Part shown: piece by piece, positions 37,576-45,996 of the stretch
Layout of the letters: each line of letters opens with the position of its first letter
Numbering within the stretch: the first letter of the stretch is position 1
Assembly: GCF_902506205.1 (NCBI RefSeq)
Contig: NZ_LR732816.1
Location: 843,975-907,974 of the forward strand
From: Brevundimonas sp. G8
GTDB lineage: Bacteria > Pseudomonadota > Alphaproteobacteria > Caulobacterales > Caulobacteraceae
Reading direction: 5' to 3'
Length of the DNA: 64,000 nucleotides
Made by a program: the position numbers and the translations under genes
Notes under the pieces: generated by a model
The model's input: the letters and a program-made list of their open reading frames with translations, nothing else
What the model was told of the DNA's origin: nothing
The model's database searches: none

Positions 37576-38790
37576 ATGTTCGAATTCGGCCGCGATCTTC
37601 GAAAACTCTTCGCTCAGGCGCGTGAGAGTGAAGACCTGGGCTGGGTCGAACTGATCGGCGTCGACTTGTTGCAGGCCGAGGCGCGACGCGAAACGATCGA
37701 TTCAGGGCGCGTGTCCTGCGCCCGCCCCTTCGAAACCGAACACCGCGCGGCGGCCCTGTGGCGCGAACATGCCCGACGCGGCGGGGCGTCCGACAGTCTG
37801 GACCGCGCCGAACGCTGCGCCGACAGCCTGGCGCGCACGGCCGCAGGCGAGGATCAGGTCGCCCTGGCCGCGATGGACAAGGCGGCGGTGTTGATGCTGC
37901 GTTTCGACCTGTGCGGCGATCCCGCGCGGCTGGACCGGGCGCTGGCCACTCTGGCGGCTGTCGGTCGCCCGCGCAGCCGACGTATCGCGGCGGCCATGAC
38001 CGCCCTTCACGCCCGGCTCAAGGTCCGCACCGCGCGGCTGAGCGGCGATGTGGCCAGCCTGTCCGACGCCGCCGTTCTGATGGACGCAGCGGTGCGCAGC
38101 GACGACACGCACGACATGGACCTGCGAATGGACCGCGCGGCCCTGTCGCTGGAGATGGGCGTGGTCCAGCGCGACGTGCGTTTGCTGGATCAGGCCGGTC
38201 ACGACCTGGGCGCCCTGGTCGAGACCGCCTCGCCAGACCACCGCCCCCTGACCCGCGCCCGTGCCTTGGCCCTGTGCGGCGCCGGCCTGTCGGCGCTGGC
38301 CGCCATCGCCGGTCATGAAGAGGCTCGCGCCCAGGGCCGGATCATGTTCGACGCCGCCGCCGATCAGTTCACGCCCGACCACAGCCCGCTGGACTGGGCC
38401 GCGATTCAGGTGCTGCGCGCCGGCGACGACGCCCAACCTCTGATGCTGCTGACCCAGGCCGAGAGCCTGACCCAGGGCGGCGAACTGATCATCGGCTCCC
38501 TGGTGCGCGAACGCCGCATCACGCGAGAGGTCGCCCTGGCCGAAGCGGTCAAGGACATGACGGCCCTGATGACGCTGGAGACCCGCCTGCGGGCGCGGAT
38601 GTCGGAGGCCACGCCGCTGGATTGGGCCGCCGATCAGATCGGCATGGCCGAGATCATGCGGGCCCGCCATCGTCTGGGCGGAACGGCCCCGGCCGATCTC
38701 GGCCTGATCCTGGCCGAGGCCGCCATGACCGCCCGCGAACTGGGCGTCGAGGCCCTGGCCGACCGTGCCGAGGCCCTGCTGAACGTCTGA
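37576..38790 (+). CDS. Hypothetical helical-repeat protein
   Basis: 404 residues, almost entirely helical, starting MFEFGRDLRKLFAQARESED. Segments such as ERCADSLARTAAGEDQVALA, DPARLDRALATLAAVGRPRS and DVRLLDQAGHDLGALVETAS recur with a spacing suggestive of degenerate tetratricopeptide repeats. No signal peptide and no membrane helix are visible. It is probably a cytoplasmic scaffold or interaction protein, not recognised further. The start is ATG 37576, as the preceding frame has no ribosome-binding site and unlikely composition. cysQ is convergent, 4 bp after its stop. Confidence 0.65.
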   Translation: MFEFGRDLRKLFAQARESEDLGWVELIGVDLLQAEARRETIDSGRVSCARPFETEHRAAALWREHARRGGASDSLDRAERCADSLARTAAGEDQVALAAMDKAAVLMLRFDLCGDPARLDRALATLAAVGRPRSRRIAAAMTALHARLKVRTARLSGDVASLSDAAVLMDAAVRSDDTHDMDLRMDRAALSLEMGVVQRDVRLLDQAGHDLGALVETASPDHRPLTRARALALCGAGLSALAAIAGHEEARAQGRIMFDAAADQFTPDHSPLDWAAIQVLRAGDDAQPLMLLTQAESLTQGGELIIGSLVRERRITREVALAEAVKDMTALMTLETRLRARMSEATPLDWAADQIGMAEIMRARHRLGGTAPADLGLILAEAAMTARELGVEALADRAEALLNV

Positions 38791-38794
38791 GGCC

Positions 38795-39622
38795 TCAGCC
38801 GCCCATGGCGACGAAGGCGCCGTTCAGGAACTTCGACTTGCCATAGGCCAGACGCTGACCGTCGTCGGCCAGCACGCGGCCGCCGGCGGCTTCCAGCACG
38901 GCCTGACCCGCTGCGGTGTCCCATTCCGAGGTCGGGCCGGTGCGTGGATAGGCGTCAAACCGCCCCTCGGCGATCAGGCAGAACTTCAGCGACGAATCCG
39001 TCCCCTGCCAGCGCGAGCAGCCGTGACGAGCGGCCAGGCGCGTCGCCTCCTCGTCGGTGATGCTGTGGCTCAGCAAGGCCATGCCTTCTTGAGGACGGTC
39101 GCGCACCCGGATCGGGCGCCAGTCCTCGCCCGCATGGGCTTCGCCGGCCTGAAGAGCGCCGAACTGACGTCGGAACGCGCCGCCCTCGGGCTTGTCGGTG
39201 CGCCAGGTCGTCGCCGTCGCCGGCGCCGTCACCACGCCCGCGACCGGATGCTGGCCATGGATCAGGGCGATATTGACCGTGAAGGCCTCGCCGCCGCGCA
39301 CGAAGCCGCGCGTGCCGTCCAGCGGATCGATCAGCCAGAACCAGTCCTCGGCGCTGGCGGGCGCGCCGTTCGCCGAAACCGCCTCTTCCGCCACCGTCTG
39401 GACGCCGGGATACAGGGCCGCCAGCCGTTCCAGGATCAGGGCCTCGGCCGCGCGATCGGCCTGGGTCACCGGGCTGTCGTCGGACTTGGTCTCGACCGCC
39501 GTGCCCGCGCGCCAATAGGGCAGGATCAGCCGCGCGGCCTCCTCCGCGATCTCGGCAATGGCCAGGGAAAGCGCGCCGGACTTCAGATCGCGCGCCAGAA
39601 CAGTTGTGGAGGAGGTCGTCAT
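38795..39622 (-). CDS. cysQ: 3'(2'),5'-bisphosphate nucleotidase CysQ
   Basis: 275 residues of the lithium-sensitive inositol-monophosphatase-like superfamily. Metal-binding motifs: TVAEEAVS (Glu), WFWLIDPLDGTRGFVRGGEA (the DPLDGT signature) and SEWDTAAGQAVLEAAGG (WDTAAG). The GPTSEWDTAAG form is typical of CysQ, which removes the 3'-phosphate of PAP and PAPS to recycle the by-product of sulfate reduction. This links it with cysD-cysNC at 26.6-29.6 kb. An inositol-monophosphatase role cannot be excluded by sequence alone. It is divergent from chpT, 95 bp apart. Confidence 0.9.
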   Translation of the reverse strand: MTTSSTTVLARDLKSGALSLAIAEIAEEAARLILPYWRAGTAVETKSDDSPVTQADRAAEALILERLAALYPGVQTVAEEAVSANGAPASAEDWFWLIDPLDGTRGFVRGGEAFTVNIALIHGQHPVAGVVTAPATATTWRTDKPEGGAFRRQFGALQAGEAHAGEDWRPIRVRDRPQEGMALLSHSITDEEATRLAARHGCSRWQGTDSSLKFCLIAEGRFDAYPRTGPTSEWDTAAGQAVLEAAGGRVLADDGQRLAYGKSKFLNGAFVAMGG

Positions 39623-39717
39623 TGGCGGGTCGATAGACTATCCGGGCGGTTCCATGAACCGGCAAATCACTCCAACTTCGCGCGCGACACGAACTGTGAC
39701 CTGAGCGCGCCAGACCT

Positions 39718-40389
39718 ATGACCCCGACCCACGACGCAGACGCCGCTCCGCTGGACCTTCCCGTCGATGGGACGGAGCTGGCCACCTACATCGCGGCCAA
39801 GCTGTGCCATGACTTCATCAGTCCGTCTGGCGCCATCGTTTCCGGCCTGGACCTGATGCAGGATCCGACCGCTCAGGACATGCGCGACGACGCCCTGGCC
39901 CTGATCGAACAGAGCGCGCGCAAGATGGTCGCCCTGGTGCATTTCGCCCGCGTCGCCTTCGGCGCCGCCACCACCAGCGAACGGTTCACGGCCCGCGAGA
40001 TCGAAGGCCTGGTGTCGAACATGGTCCAGGGCGGCCGCGCCTCGCTGGACTGGCGCATCGCCGACGGCGAGTTTTCAAAGCCCCAGGCCCGCGCCCTGAC
40101 GAACCTGGCCTATCTGACGGTCGGCGCCCTGCCCATGGGCGGCGTCGCCGTGATCCAGTCCCGCACCGAGGACGGCCTGCTCTATCTGGAAGGGTTCGCC
40201 GAGGGCGCCCGCGCCCGGCTGAAGCCCGAAGCCGTGGTCGGCCTAGCCGGCGAACGCCTGACCGAGGGTCTGGCTGGACAGTGGATCCAGCCCTACTGGC
40301 TGTGGCTAACCGTCAAAGAGGCCGGCGGGGCGTTACGCGTCAAGGTTGAAGACGGCAAGGTCTCCCTGATCGCCCGAGTGCCCGCCTGA
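39718..40389 (+). CDS. chpT: Histidine phosphotransferase ChpT
   Basis: 223 residues. ChpT accepts phosphate from CckA and passes it to CtrA and CpdR, the core cell-cycle phosphorelay of Caulobacterales. The phospho-acceptor is H31 in AAKLCHDFISPSGAIVSGLD, followed by MQDPTAQDMRDDALALIEQS and VHFARVAFGAA. The C-terminal half is the degenerate ATPase-like fold (LARQWIQPYWLW-like region and GGALRVKVEDGKVSLIARVP). It matches Caulobacter ChpT closely over these blocks. It heads a three-gene cluster with a CheY-like and a CheR protein, and cckA is convergent about 1.3 kb downstream. Confidence 0.95.
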   Translation: MTPTHDADAAPLDLPVDGTELATYIAAKLCHDFISPSGAIVSGLDLMQDPTAQDMRDDALALIEQSARKMVALVHFARVAFGAATTSERFTAREIEGLVSNMVQGGRASLDWRIADGEFSKPQARALTNLAYLTVGALPMGGVAVIQSRTEDGLLYLEGFAEGARARLKPEAVVGLAGERLTEGLAGQWIQPYWLWLTVKEAGGALRVKVEDGKVSLIARVPA

Positions 40390-40482
40390 TTTCCAATTCC
40401 CAACGACTCATTAACTGGCGTCTGAGATAAAAAGGGTCCATGCGCCTCGGGCGAAAGCCGCCGTGTCTTTGAGGGATCGATC

Positions 40483-40860
40483 TTGGACTTCCGAACCTGC
40501 CTGATCGTCGACGACAGCCGCATCATCCGCAAGGTTGCGCGCCGCATCGTCGAGGGCCTGGGCTATGAGGTTGACGAGGCCGCGGACGGCTCCGAGGCCC
40601 TGGCCTATTGCACCGGCGCCATGCCCGACGTGCTGCTGGTGGACTGGAACATGCCCGTGATGGACGGCATCACCTTCCTGCGTCGCCTGCGCGCCATGCC
40701 GGGCGGCAAACGACCCAAGGTGCTGTTCTGCACGATCGAGACCCGCCCCGAGCGGATCGCCGAGGCCCTGGCCGCCGGCGCCGACGACTATGTCATGAAG
40801 CCTTTCGATGGCGAGATCCTGCAGTCCAAGCTGACGGAGGTCGGAGCGATCGCCGCATGA
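40483..40860 (+). CDS. CheY-like single-domain response regulator
   Basis: 125 residues, a receiver domain alone. The acidic pair D10-D11 (CLIVDDSRIIRKVARRIV), phospho-acceptor D54 (PDVLLVDWNMPVMDG), the conserved Thr/Lys region (VLFCTIETRPERIAEALAAG and DYVMKPFDGEIL) are complete, so it should be phosphorylatable. The start is TTG, seven bases after GAGGG. It overlaps the cheR-like start by four bases (ATGA). Caulobacter encodes a similar CheY-CheR pair downstream of chpT; whether the pair acts in chemotaxis or in c-di-GMP-dependent motor control is unknown. No output domain is present. Confidence 0.9.
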   Translation: MDFRTCLIVDDSRIIRKVARRIVEGLGYEVDEAADGSEALAYCTGAMPDVLLVDWNMPVMDGITFLRRLRAMPGGKRPKVLFCTIETRPERIAEALAAGADDYVMKPFDGEILQSKLTEVGAIAA

Positions 40861-41672
40861 CCCCAGAGGACTTCGACAAGCTGCAGTCCCTTCTCGCCAC
40901 CCGCGCCGGCTACCGGCTGTCGCGGGATCGCATCCACCTGGCCGAACACCGGCTGGGCCCGATCGCGCGGCGCGAGGGCTACGCCAATGTCGAGGCCCTG
41001 CTGTCGAACCTGTGGGCCAATCCGGTCGCCTCACTGGCCTGGTCGGTGATCGAGGCCCTGCTGAACGCCGAGACCTGGTTCCGTCGCGACCGCACCCCCT
41101 TCCGCATCCTGGAAAGCGAACTGCTGCCGGCCCTATCCAAGGCGCGGCCCGATGGGCGGATCAAGGTCTGGTCGGCCGGCTGCTCGACCGGCCAGGAAGC
41201 CTGGTCCATCGCCATGACCGCGATGGAGGTCGGGGTCGACGTCGATCTGGTCGCCACCGACCTGTCGCAACGCGCCATCGAGAAGGCGCGCTCGGGCCTC
41301 TATACCGGCTTCGAGATCCAGCGCGGCCTGACGGCCAAAACCATGCTGCGTTGGTTCGAACCGATGGACGACCAGTGGATCGTCAAGGCCGAGCTGGCCG
41401 ACGCCGTGCGCTTCGGCCGCGCCAACCTGCTGGACGAACCGACGGACGACGCGCGGTTCGACGTCATCTTCTGCCGCAATGTCCTGTCCGACATGGAGCC
41501 GACGCGTCGCGCCCGCCTGCTGGACGGGCTGGAACGCCGCCTGGTCGACGACGGCTGCCTGTTCCTGGGCGCGGACGAAAAGCTGGAGGGCGAAACCGTC
41601 GCCTTCCGCGCCGTCAACGGCCGTCGGGGCCTGTATGTAAAGGCGCCCTCGGCGCTTCGCCGCGCCGCCTGA
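40857..41672 (+). CDS. CheR-type protein-glutamate methyltransferase
   Basis: 271 residues. The N-terminal helical domain (FDKLQSLLATRAGYRLSRDR) is followed by the SAM-binding fold, with WSAGCSTGQEAWSIAMTAME as the SAM site, VDVDLVATDLSQRAIEKARS and FDVIFCRNVLSDM as the NVL-type motif. CheR methylates glutamates of chemoreceptors. The start codon overlaps the cheY stop, so the two are coupled. No cheA, cheB or receptor gene is nearby, and cytoplasmic CheR homologues can have other targets, so the target is uncertain. It lies 24 bp from the end of the convergent cckA. Confidence 0.92.
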   Translation: MTPEDFDKLQSLLATRAGYRLSRDRIHLAEHRLGPIARREGYANVEALLSNLWANPVASLAWSVIEALLNAETWFRRDRTPFRILESELLPALSKARPDGRIKVWSAGCSTGQEAWSIAMTAMEVGVDVDLVATDLSQRAIEKARSGLYTGFEIQRGLTAKTMLRWFEPMDDQWIVKAELADAVRFGRANLLDEPTDDARFDVIFCRNVLSDMEPTRRARLLDGLERRLVDDGCLFLGADEKLEGETVAFRAVNGRRGLYVKAPSALRRAA

Positions 41673-41696
41673 TCCCGGCGAACCGACGCGGCGCAC

Positions 41697-43745
41697 TCAG
41701 CCCGCGTGTAGTTCCTGCTTCACCCGCTCCGCCAGGGTCTTGATGTCCAGCGGCTTGGGCAGGAAGGACACCCCGACCTCGTCCTGCAACAGGTCCGAGA
41801 AGTCGCTTTCGGCATAGCCCGAAATGAACATCACCGGCGCATCGCCCAGATACTGCCGCGCCTTCTTCAGCAGCGACGGCCCATCGAGACCCGGCATGAT
41901 GACGTCCGAGATCATCATGTCGATCTGGCCCGCGTGTTCCTCGGCCAGCAACAGGGCTTCCTCGCCGTCGGCGGCCTCGATCACCTCATAGCCGCGCTGG
42001 CGCAGCAGGCGGGCGGCGATGCCGCGCACGGCGTCCTCGTCCTCGACGAACAGGATGCGTCCGGCGCCCGACAGGTCGCGCGGCGTCTTGACCTTGACCT
42101 CGACCGGCAGCACCTCGGCCAGCTCCGCCTCGCCTGCCGCCGGCAGGAAGATGCGGAAGGCCGCGCCAGCTCCCTCGATGTTGCTGACGGTGATATGGCC
42201 GCCCGCCTGCTGGGCGATGCCGTATACGGTGGCCAGGCCCATGCCCGTCCCCTCGTTCACCGCCTTGGTGGTGAAGAAGGGCTCGAAAATCTTGTCCACC
42301 AGTTCGGGCGGCACGCCGGGGCCGGTGTCCGACACCTCGATCAGGGCCACCTCGTCCGTCGGCGCATCGACCCAGCCCAGGGCGCGCGCCTCGTCGCCCG
42401 TCAGGCGGCGCGTGGCGATGGTGACCACGCCGGCGCCCGGTTCGACCACGCCGCGCATGGCGTCGCGGGCGTTGACGGCTAAGTTCATCACCGCCGTCTC
42501 CAGCTGTGACTTGTCGGCCAGCACCACCGGCAGGTCGCGGCCGTAGTCTGTCTCCAGCCGCACGTCCTCGCGCAGCAGACGGCGCAGCAGGATGGCGAAC
42601 TCGCCGACCAGTTCGCCCAGGTCCAGCCGCTCGCGGCGAACGGTCGATTTGCGCGAGAAGGCCAGCAGCTTGCGAACCAAATCCGCCGCCCGAATGGCCG
42701 TCTGGCGGATCTCGTTCAGCCCCTCGTACGAGGGATCGCCCACCGGATGCCGTTCCAGCAGGCCCGATAGCTGAAGCTGTATCGCGGTCAGCAGGTTGTT
42801 GAAGTCGTGCGCCACGCCCCCGGCCAGCTGGCCCACGGCCTGCATCTTCTGGGCCTGGTTGAGCTGCAGCTCCATCGACTTCTGGCCCGACACGTCGAAC
42901 AGCCAGATGCGTCGCTTGTCGCCTTCAGGCGCCACATAAAGATGCAGCATCTTGTCGGGATAGGCCCGCGCGATCAGCTCGATCGGCCCCGACGACCCAT
43001 CCTCCAGCTTCAACCGCGCCTCGGCGACGCCGCCCGGATCGAACAGATCGCCGAATGCCGCATCGCGCGCCGCGCCCGGACCCGTCAGAACGGCCAGGGC
43101 GGGATTGGCCTCCTCCGCCCGGCCCGAGAACAGGTCATCGCCGCCGATGACGGCCGAGCCGAACGGCGCCCCAGCCGCCATGGCGCGGGCCTCGCCGGTC
43201 GCGGCGGCGGGTGCATGGACGGGCGCGGAGGCGATAGGCAGGACGGCATCTGGCGCCGCGCGCATCAGGAACCGGCCTTCCCCCGTCCTGCTGTCGCCAA
43301 CTTGGCCGATCACGACCTCGATCTCGCGCGTGCCGATCATGACGATGGCGCGGCCCGGCTCGCCTTTGCGCGCCTGGGCGAAGGCCATGTACAGGGCCTG
43401 GGCCGACTTGCCTCGCGGCAGGGCGCCTGTCGCGCCGTTGGCCTCGGCCCAGGCGGCGTTGAAGGCCAGGATTTGTCCTGAATCCCACACCAGGGCGGCC
43501 GGCTCGGCCATGGCCTCCAGCACCTCGATGGCGGCGTCGATGCTCGGCTTGGCGTTGGCGGCCCGGCGGAAACCGAACAGGCCGATCAGCGCGATCATCC
43601 CTACCGTCAGGATCAGCACCAGCCCCGGCGCCGAGGTCGGATTGTCGCGAAACGCCGGATAGGCCAGGGCGGCGATGGCCGCCACCACGCCGAACGCCAT
43701 CACGGCCGACAGAAGATCGAACGAAGGGCGTCGGGTGGACGTCAT
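41697..43745 (-). CDS. cckA: Cell-cycle hybrid histidine kinase CckA
   Basis: 682 residues. Two N-terminal transmembrane segments ([20 protein letters not shown] and [20 protein letters not shown]), PAS-type sensory region, then HisKA with phospho-acceptor H313 ([20 protein letters not shown]), HATPase ([30 protein letters not shown]), and a C-terminal receiver with phospho-acceptor D614 ([11 protein letters not shown]). CckA phosphorylates its own receiver, then ChpT, to control CtrA and CpdR. The gene is transcribed toward chpT-cheY-cheR and is downstream of flhB, as in Caulobacter where cckA follows the fliQ-fliR-flhB cluster. In C. crescentus cckA and chpT are far apart, so their proximity here is notable. 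Confidence 0.95.
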   Translation of the reverse strand: MTSTRRPSFDLLSAVMAFGVVAAIAALAYPAFRDNPTSAPGLVLILTVGMIALIGLFGFRRAANAKPSIDAAIEVLEAMAEPAALVWDSGQILAFNAAWAEANGATGALPRGKSAQALYMAFAQARKGEPGRAIVMIGTREIEVVIGQVGDSRTGEGRFLMRAAPDAVLPIASAPVHAPAAATGEARAMAAGAPFGSAVIGGDDLFSGRAEEANPALAVLTGPGAARDAAFGDLFDPGGVAEARLKLEDGSSGPIELIARAYPDKMLHLYVAPEGDKRRIWLFDVSGQKSMELQLNQAQKMQAVGQLAGGVAHDFNNLLTAIQLQLSGLLERHPVGDPSYEGLNEIRQTAIRAADLVRKLLAFSRKSTVRRERLDLGELVGEFAILLRRLLREDVRLETDYGRDLPVVLADKSQLETAVMNLAVNARDAMRGVVEPGAGVVTIATRRLTGDEARALGWVDAPTDEVALIEVSDTGPGVPPELVDKIFEPFFTTKAVNEGTGMGLATVYGIAQQAGGHITVSNIEGAGAAFRIFLPAAGEAELAEVLPVEVKVKTPRDLSGAGRILFVEDEDAVRGIAARLLRQRGYEVIEAADGEEALLLAEEHAGQIDMMISDVIMPGLDGPSLLKKARQYLGDAPVMFISGYAESDFSDLLQDEVGVSFLPKPLDIKTLAERVKQELHAG

Positions 43746-43796
43746 GCAGCCTCGCGAATCAGTGGCCAGATCATACGCTCAAATCCTGACGCACTC

Positions 43797-44873
43797 TTAC
43801 CGACGCTTTCTGGACTGGAAGACGAAGCCGATGATCTTGGCGGCGGCGTCGAAATGTTCGCGCGGAATGATCTCGTCCACCTCGACCGTGGCGTAGAGCG
43901 CGCGCGCCAGCGGCACGTTCTCCACGATCGGCACACCGTGCTCGGTCGCCACTTCGCGGATGCGCAGCGCCAGTGCATCGACGCCCTTGGCCACGCAGAT
44001 CGGCGCCCCGTCGCCCTGATCCGGCTCATAGCGCAGCGCGACCGCATAGTGGGTCGGGTTGGTCACGATGACGGTGGCCGTGGGCACATTGGCCATCATC
44101 CGCTGGCGACCGCGCTGCATGCGGATCTGTTTCAGCTTGGCCTTGATGTGCGGGTCGCCCTCGGACTGTTTGTAGTCTTCCTTCAGCTCTTCCTTGGTCA
44201 TCCGCATCCGCTTGGCGAAACGCATCTTCTGCCAGACGAAGTCGGCCCCGGCCGTCGCCCCCAGCAACAGAATCGAGGCGAAGAACAGCGACACGGCCAT
44301 GTCGCGCGCCAGCGGCAGGATCGCCAGCGGGCTCATCGAGACCATATTCTCGAACTCGCGCAGGTGCGGCTTCAGCACCATCCAGCAGACCACGCAGACG
44401 GCGATCAGCTTCAGGAAGGTCTTGACGAACTGCATCAGGCCGTCGGGTCCGAAGATCCGCTTGAACCCCTGCAACGGACTGACCGCCGACCATTTCGGCT
44501 TCAGCTTCTCGGCCGTGAAGATCAGGCCCGACTGCGCCAGATTGCCCCCGACCCCGCCCAGGATGGTGGCCAGCATGACCGCCCCCAGGAAGGGCGCGAT
44601 GGCCCAGACCGTGCGCACCATGATCTGGTTGCCGGCGCCCGAGTTCAGCGTGCCCAGCATCTCGTGCGGGGCGGCGATGAAGGGCAGCATCTGTTCGGCG
44701 ATGGACGAGGCGAACCAGCCGCCGCCCATCAGGATCACCGCCGCCGCCCCCGCCAGCGACAGGACCTGGGCGACGTCGGGCGACTTGGCGGAATCGCCCT
44801 TCTTTCGGGCGTCCTCAAGCTTTCGCGGGGTCGCCTCTTCGGTTTTCGACTCGGGATCCGCGCCTTCAGCCAC
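43797..44873 (-). CDS. flhB: Flagellar type III export protein FlhB
   Basis: About 358 residues. The N-terminal SKTEEATPRKLEDARKKGDS leads four transmembrane helices, and the cytoplasmic C-terminal domain carries the autocleavage site NPTH (VIVTNPTHYAVALRYE). FlhB switches export specificity from hook to filament proteins. The GTG at 44873 overlaps the fliR stop by eight bases; a TTG at 44894 is an alternative giving 365 residues but a larger overlap. It lies between fliR and cckA, 52 bp from cckA. Confidence 0.95.
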   Translation of the reverse strand: MAEGADPESKTEEATPRKLEDARKKGDSAKSPDVAQVLSLAGAAAVILMGGGWFASSIAEQMLPFIAAPHEMLGTLNSGAGNQIMVRTVWAIAPFLGAVMLATILGGVGGNLAQSGLIFTAEKLKPKWSAVSPLQGFKRIFGPDGLMQFVKTFLKLIAVCVVCWMVLKPHLREFENMVSMSPLAILPLARDMAVSLFFASILLLGATAGADFVWQKMRFAKRMRMTKEELKEDYKQSEGDPHIKAKLKQIRMQRGRQRMMANVPTATVIVTNPTHYAVALRYEPDQGDGAPICVAKGVDALALRIREVATEHGVPIVENVPLARALYATVEVDEIIPREHFDAAAKIIGFVFQSRKRR

Positions 44874-45651
44874 TGGGGCCCCCGGCGCCGCCAAAGTACA
44901 CGAAATACTCCGCCAGACGGCGGTAGCGGTCGATGAAGATGGTGCCCAGCGCCCCCAGGCTCAGCGCGAAGATCGACAGGCCCAGGATGACGCTCAACGG
45001 TGCGGCGGCGAAATAGACCTGGAACGACGGCATGACCCGCGCCACCAGGCCGGACGCCAGGTTGAAGATCAGGGCGAACACCAGAACCGGCGCCGACAGC
45101 TGGATCCCCAGCATGAAGCTGTCGCCCAGCGTCCGCACCGCCATCTGGGTGAAGTCCGCCATCACCAGCGGCTGGGCCGGCGAGATCAGGCGATAGGATC
45201 CCACCATGCCGGCGATGAACAGGTGATGGGTGTCGGTGGCGAACAGCAGCGTCACCCCCAGCAGGGTCAGAAAGGCGGCGATGGTCGTGCCCGGCATGGC
45301 CTGCAACGGGTTGGCGGTCTGCGAAAAGCTCAGGGTCGTCTGCAACGACACGATCTCGCCCGCCGTCGACAGGGCCGTCATGAACATCCGCAGCAACAGG
45401 CCGATCATCAGGCCGACGACCACCTCGCGGATGATCCATCCGACCATCAGCCCCACGCTGTCGGGCAGACCAGGCAGCGATCCGCGCACCACGGGCCACA
45501 GCGCCAGACTGATGACCAGGGCCAGCGACAGCCGCACCCGCGGCGGCACATAGGCCTCGCCGAAACCAGGAATCAGCATCAGGATCGCCGCGATCCGGGC
45601 GAAGATCAGTCCCCCGGCCCAGACCTGATCGGCGGTCGCATACGCCTCCAC
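44866..45651 (-). CDS. fliR: Flagellar type III export protein FliR
   Basis: 261 residues with about six transmembrane segments. The signature region GGLIFARIAAILMLIPGFGE, with VPPRVRLSLALVISLALWPV and TALSTAGEIVSLQTTLSFSQ, is intact. FliR is part of the export gate FliPQR with FliP and FliQ. The start is a GTG at 45651 that overlaps the fliQ stop (TAGTG), a tight coupling that decides the start; the frame remains open upstream inside fliQ, but that is its shadow. The C-terminus overlaps flhB. Confidence 0.95.
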   Translation of the reverse strand: MEAYATADQVWAGGLIFARIAAILMLIPGFGEAYVPPRVRLSLALVISLALWPVVRGSLPGLPDSVGLMVGWIIREVVVGLMIGLLLRMFMTALSTAGEIVSLQTTLSFSQTANPLQAMPGTTIAAFLTLLGVTLLFATDTHHLFIAGMVGSYRLISPAQPLVMADFTQMAVRTLGDSFMLGIQLSAPVLVFALIFNLASGLVARVMPSFQVYFAAAPLSVILGLSIFALSLGALGTIFIDRYRRLAEYFVYFGGAGGPSG

Positions 45652-45914
45652 TACATCCCCGCGATGCGGGCCGCGATCTGGCGCATGAAGCCGCCCAACA
45701 GGGCGCCCATCAGCGGCAGGAACAGGATCAGGCTGACGAAGATGGCGATGATCTTGGGCGCATAGATCAGGGTCTGTTCCTGGATCTGCGTCAGGGCCTG
45801 AAACAGGCCGATCACCACGCCGACCACCAGCCCGACCAGCAGCACCGGCAGGCACAGCTGTATCGTCAGCCAGATGGCGTCGCGCCCGACATCCAGAACT
45901 TCCGCGCCGTTCAT
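45651..45914 (-). CDS. fliQ: Flagellar type III export protein FliQ
   Basis: 87 residues, the normal small size, with two transmembrane hairpin segments (IWLTIQLCLPVLLVGLVVGV and PKIIAIFVSLILFLPLMGAL) and the conserved QIQEQTLIYAPK loop. It starts at ATG 45914, with GGGAG eight bases upstream; the earlier in-frame TTG is less likely. It is the first gene of the export gate cluster fliQ-fliR-flhB, upstream of cckA. A CtrA-like box lies 46 bp before it. Confidence 0.96.
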   Translation of the reverse strand: MNGAEVLDVGRDAIWLTIQLCLPVLLVGLVVGVVIGLFQALTQIQEQTLIYAPKIIAIFVSLILFLPLMGALLGGFMRQIAARIAGM

Positions 45915-45959
45915 CGACACCGCTCCCAAACTACTGGGCAGAAAATGCCGACAGGATGG

Positions 45960-45974
45960 TTAACAGGCCGCTAA
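45960..45974 (-). promoter_or_regulatory. CtrA-like box upstream of fliQ
   Basis: Read on the minus strand: TTAG-N7-TTAA, a 7/8 match to the CtrA consensus TTAA-N7-TTAA. It is centred about 53 bp upstream of the fliQ start. In Caulobacter the fliQ class II flagellar promoter is a classical CtrA target; the equivalence here is inferred from position and sequence. Confidence 0.55.
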
Positions 45975-45996
45975 CCAAACGCGGATTCGATGCGGA

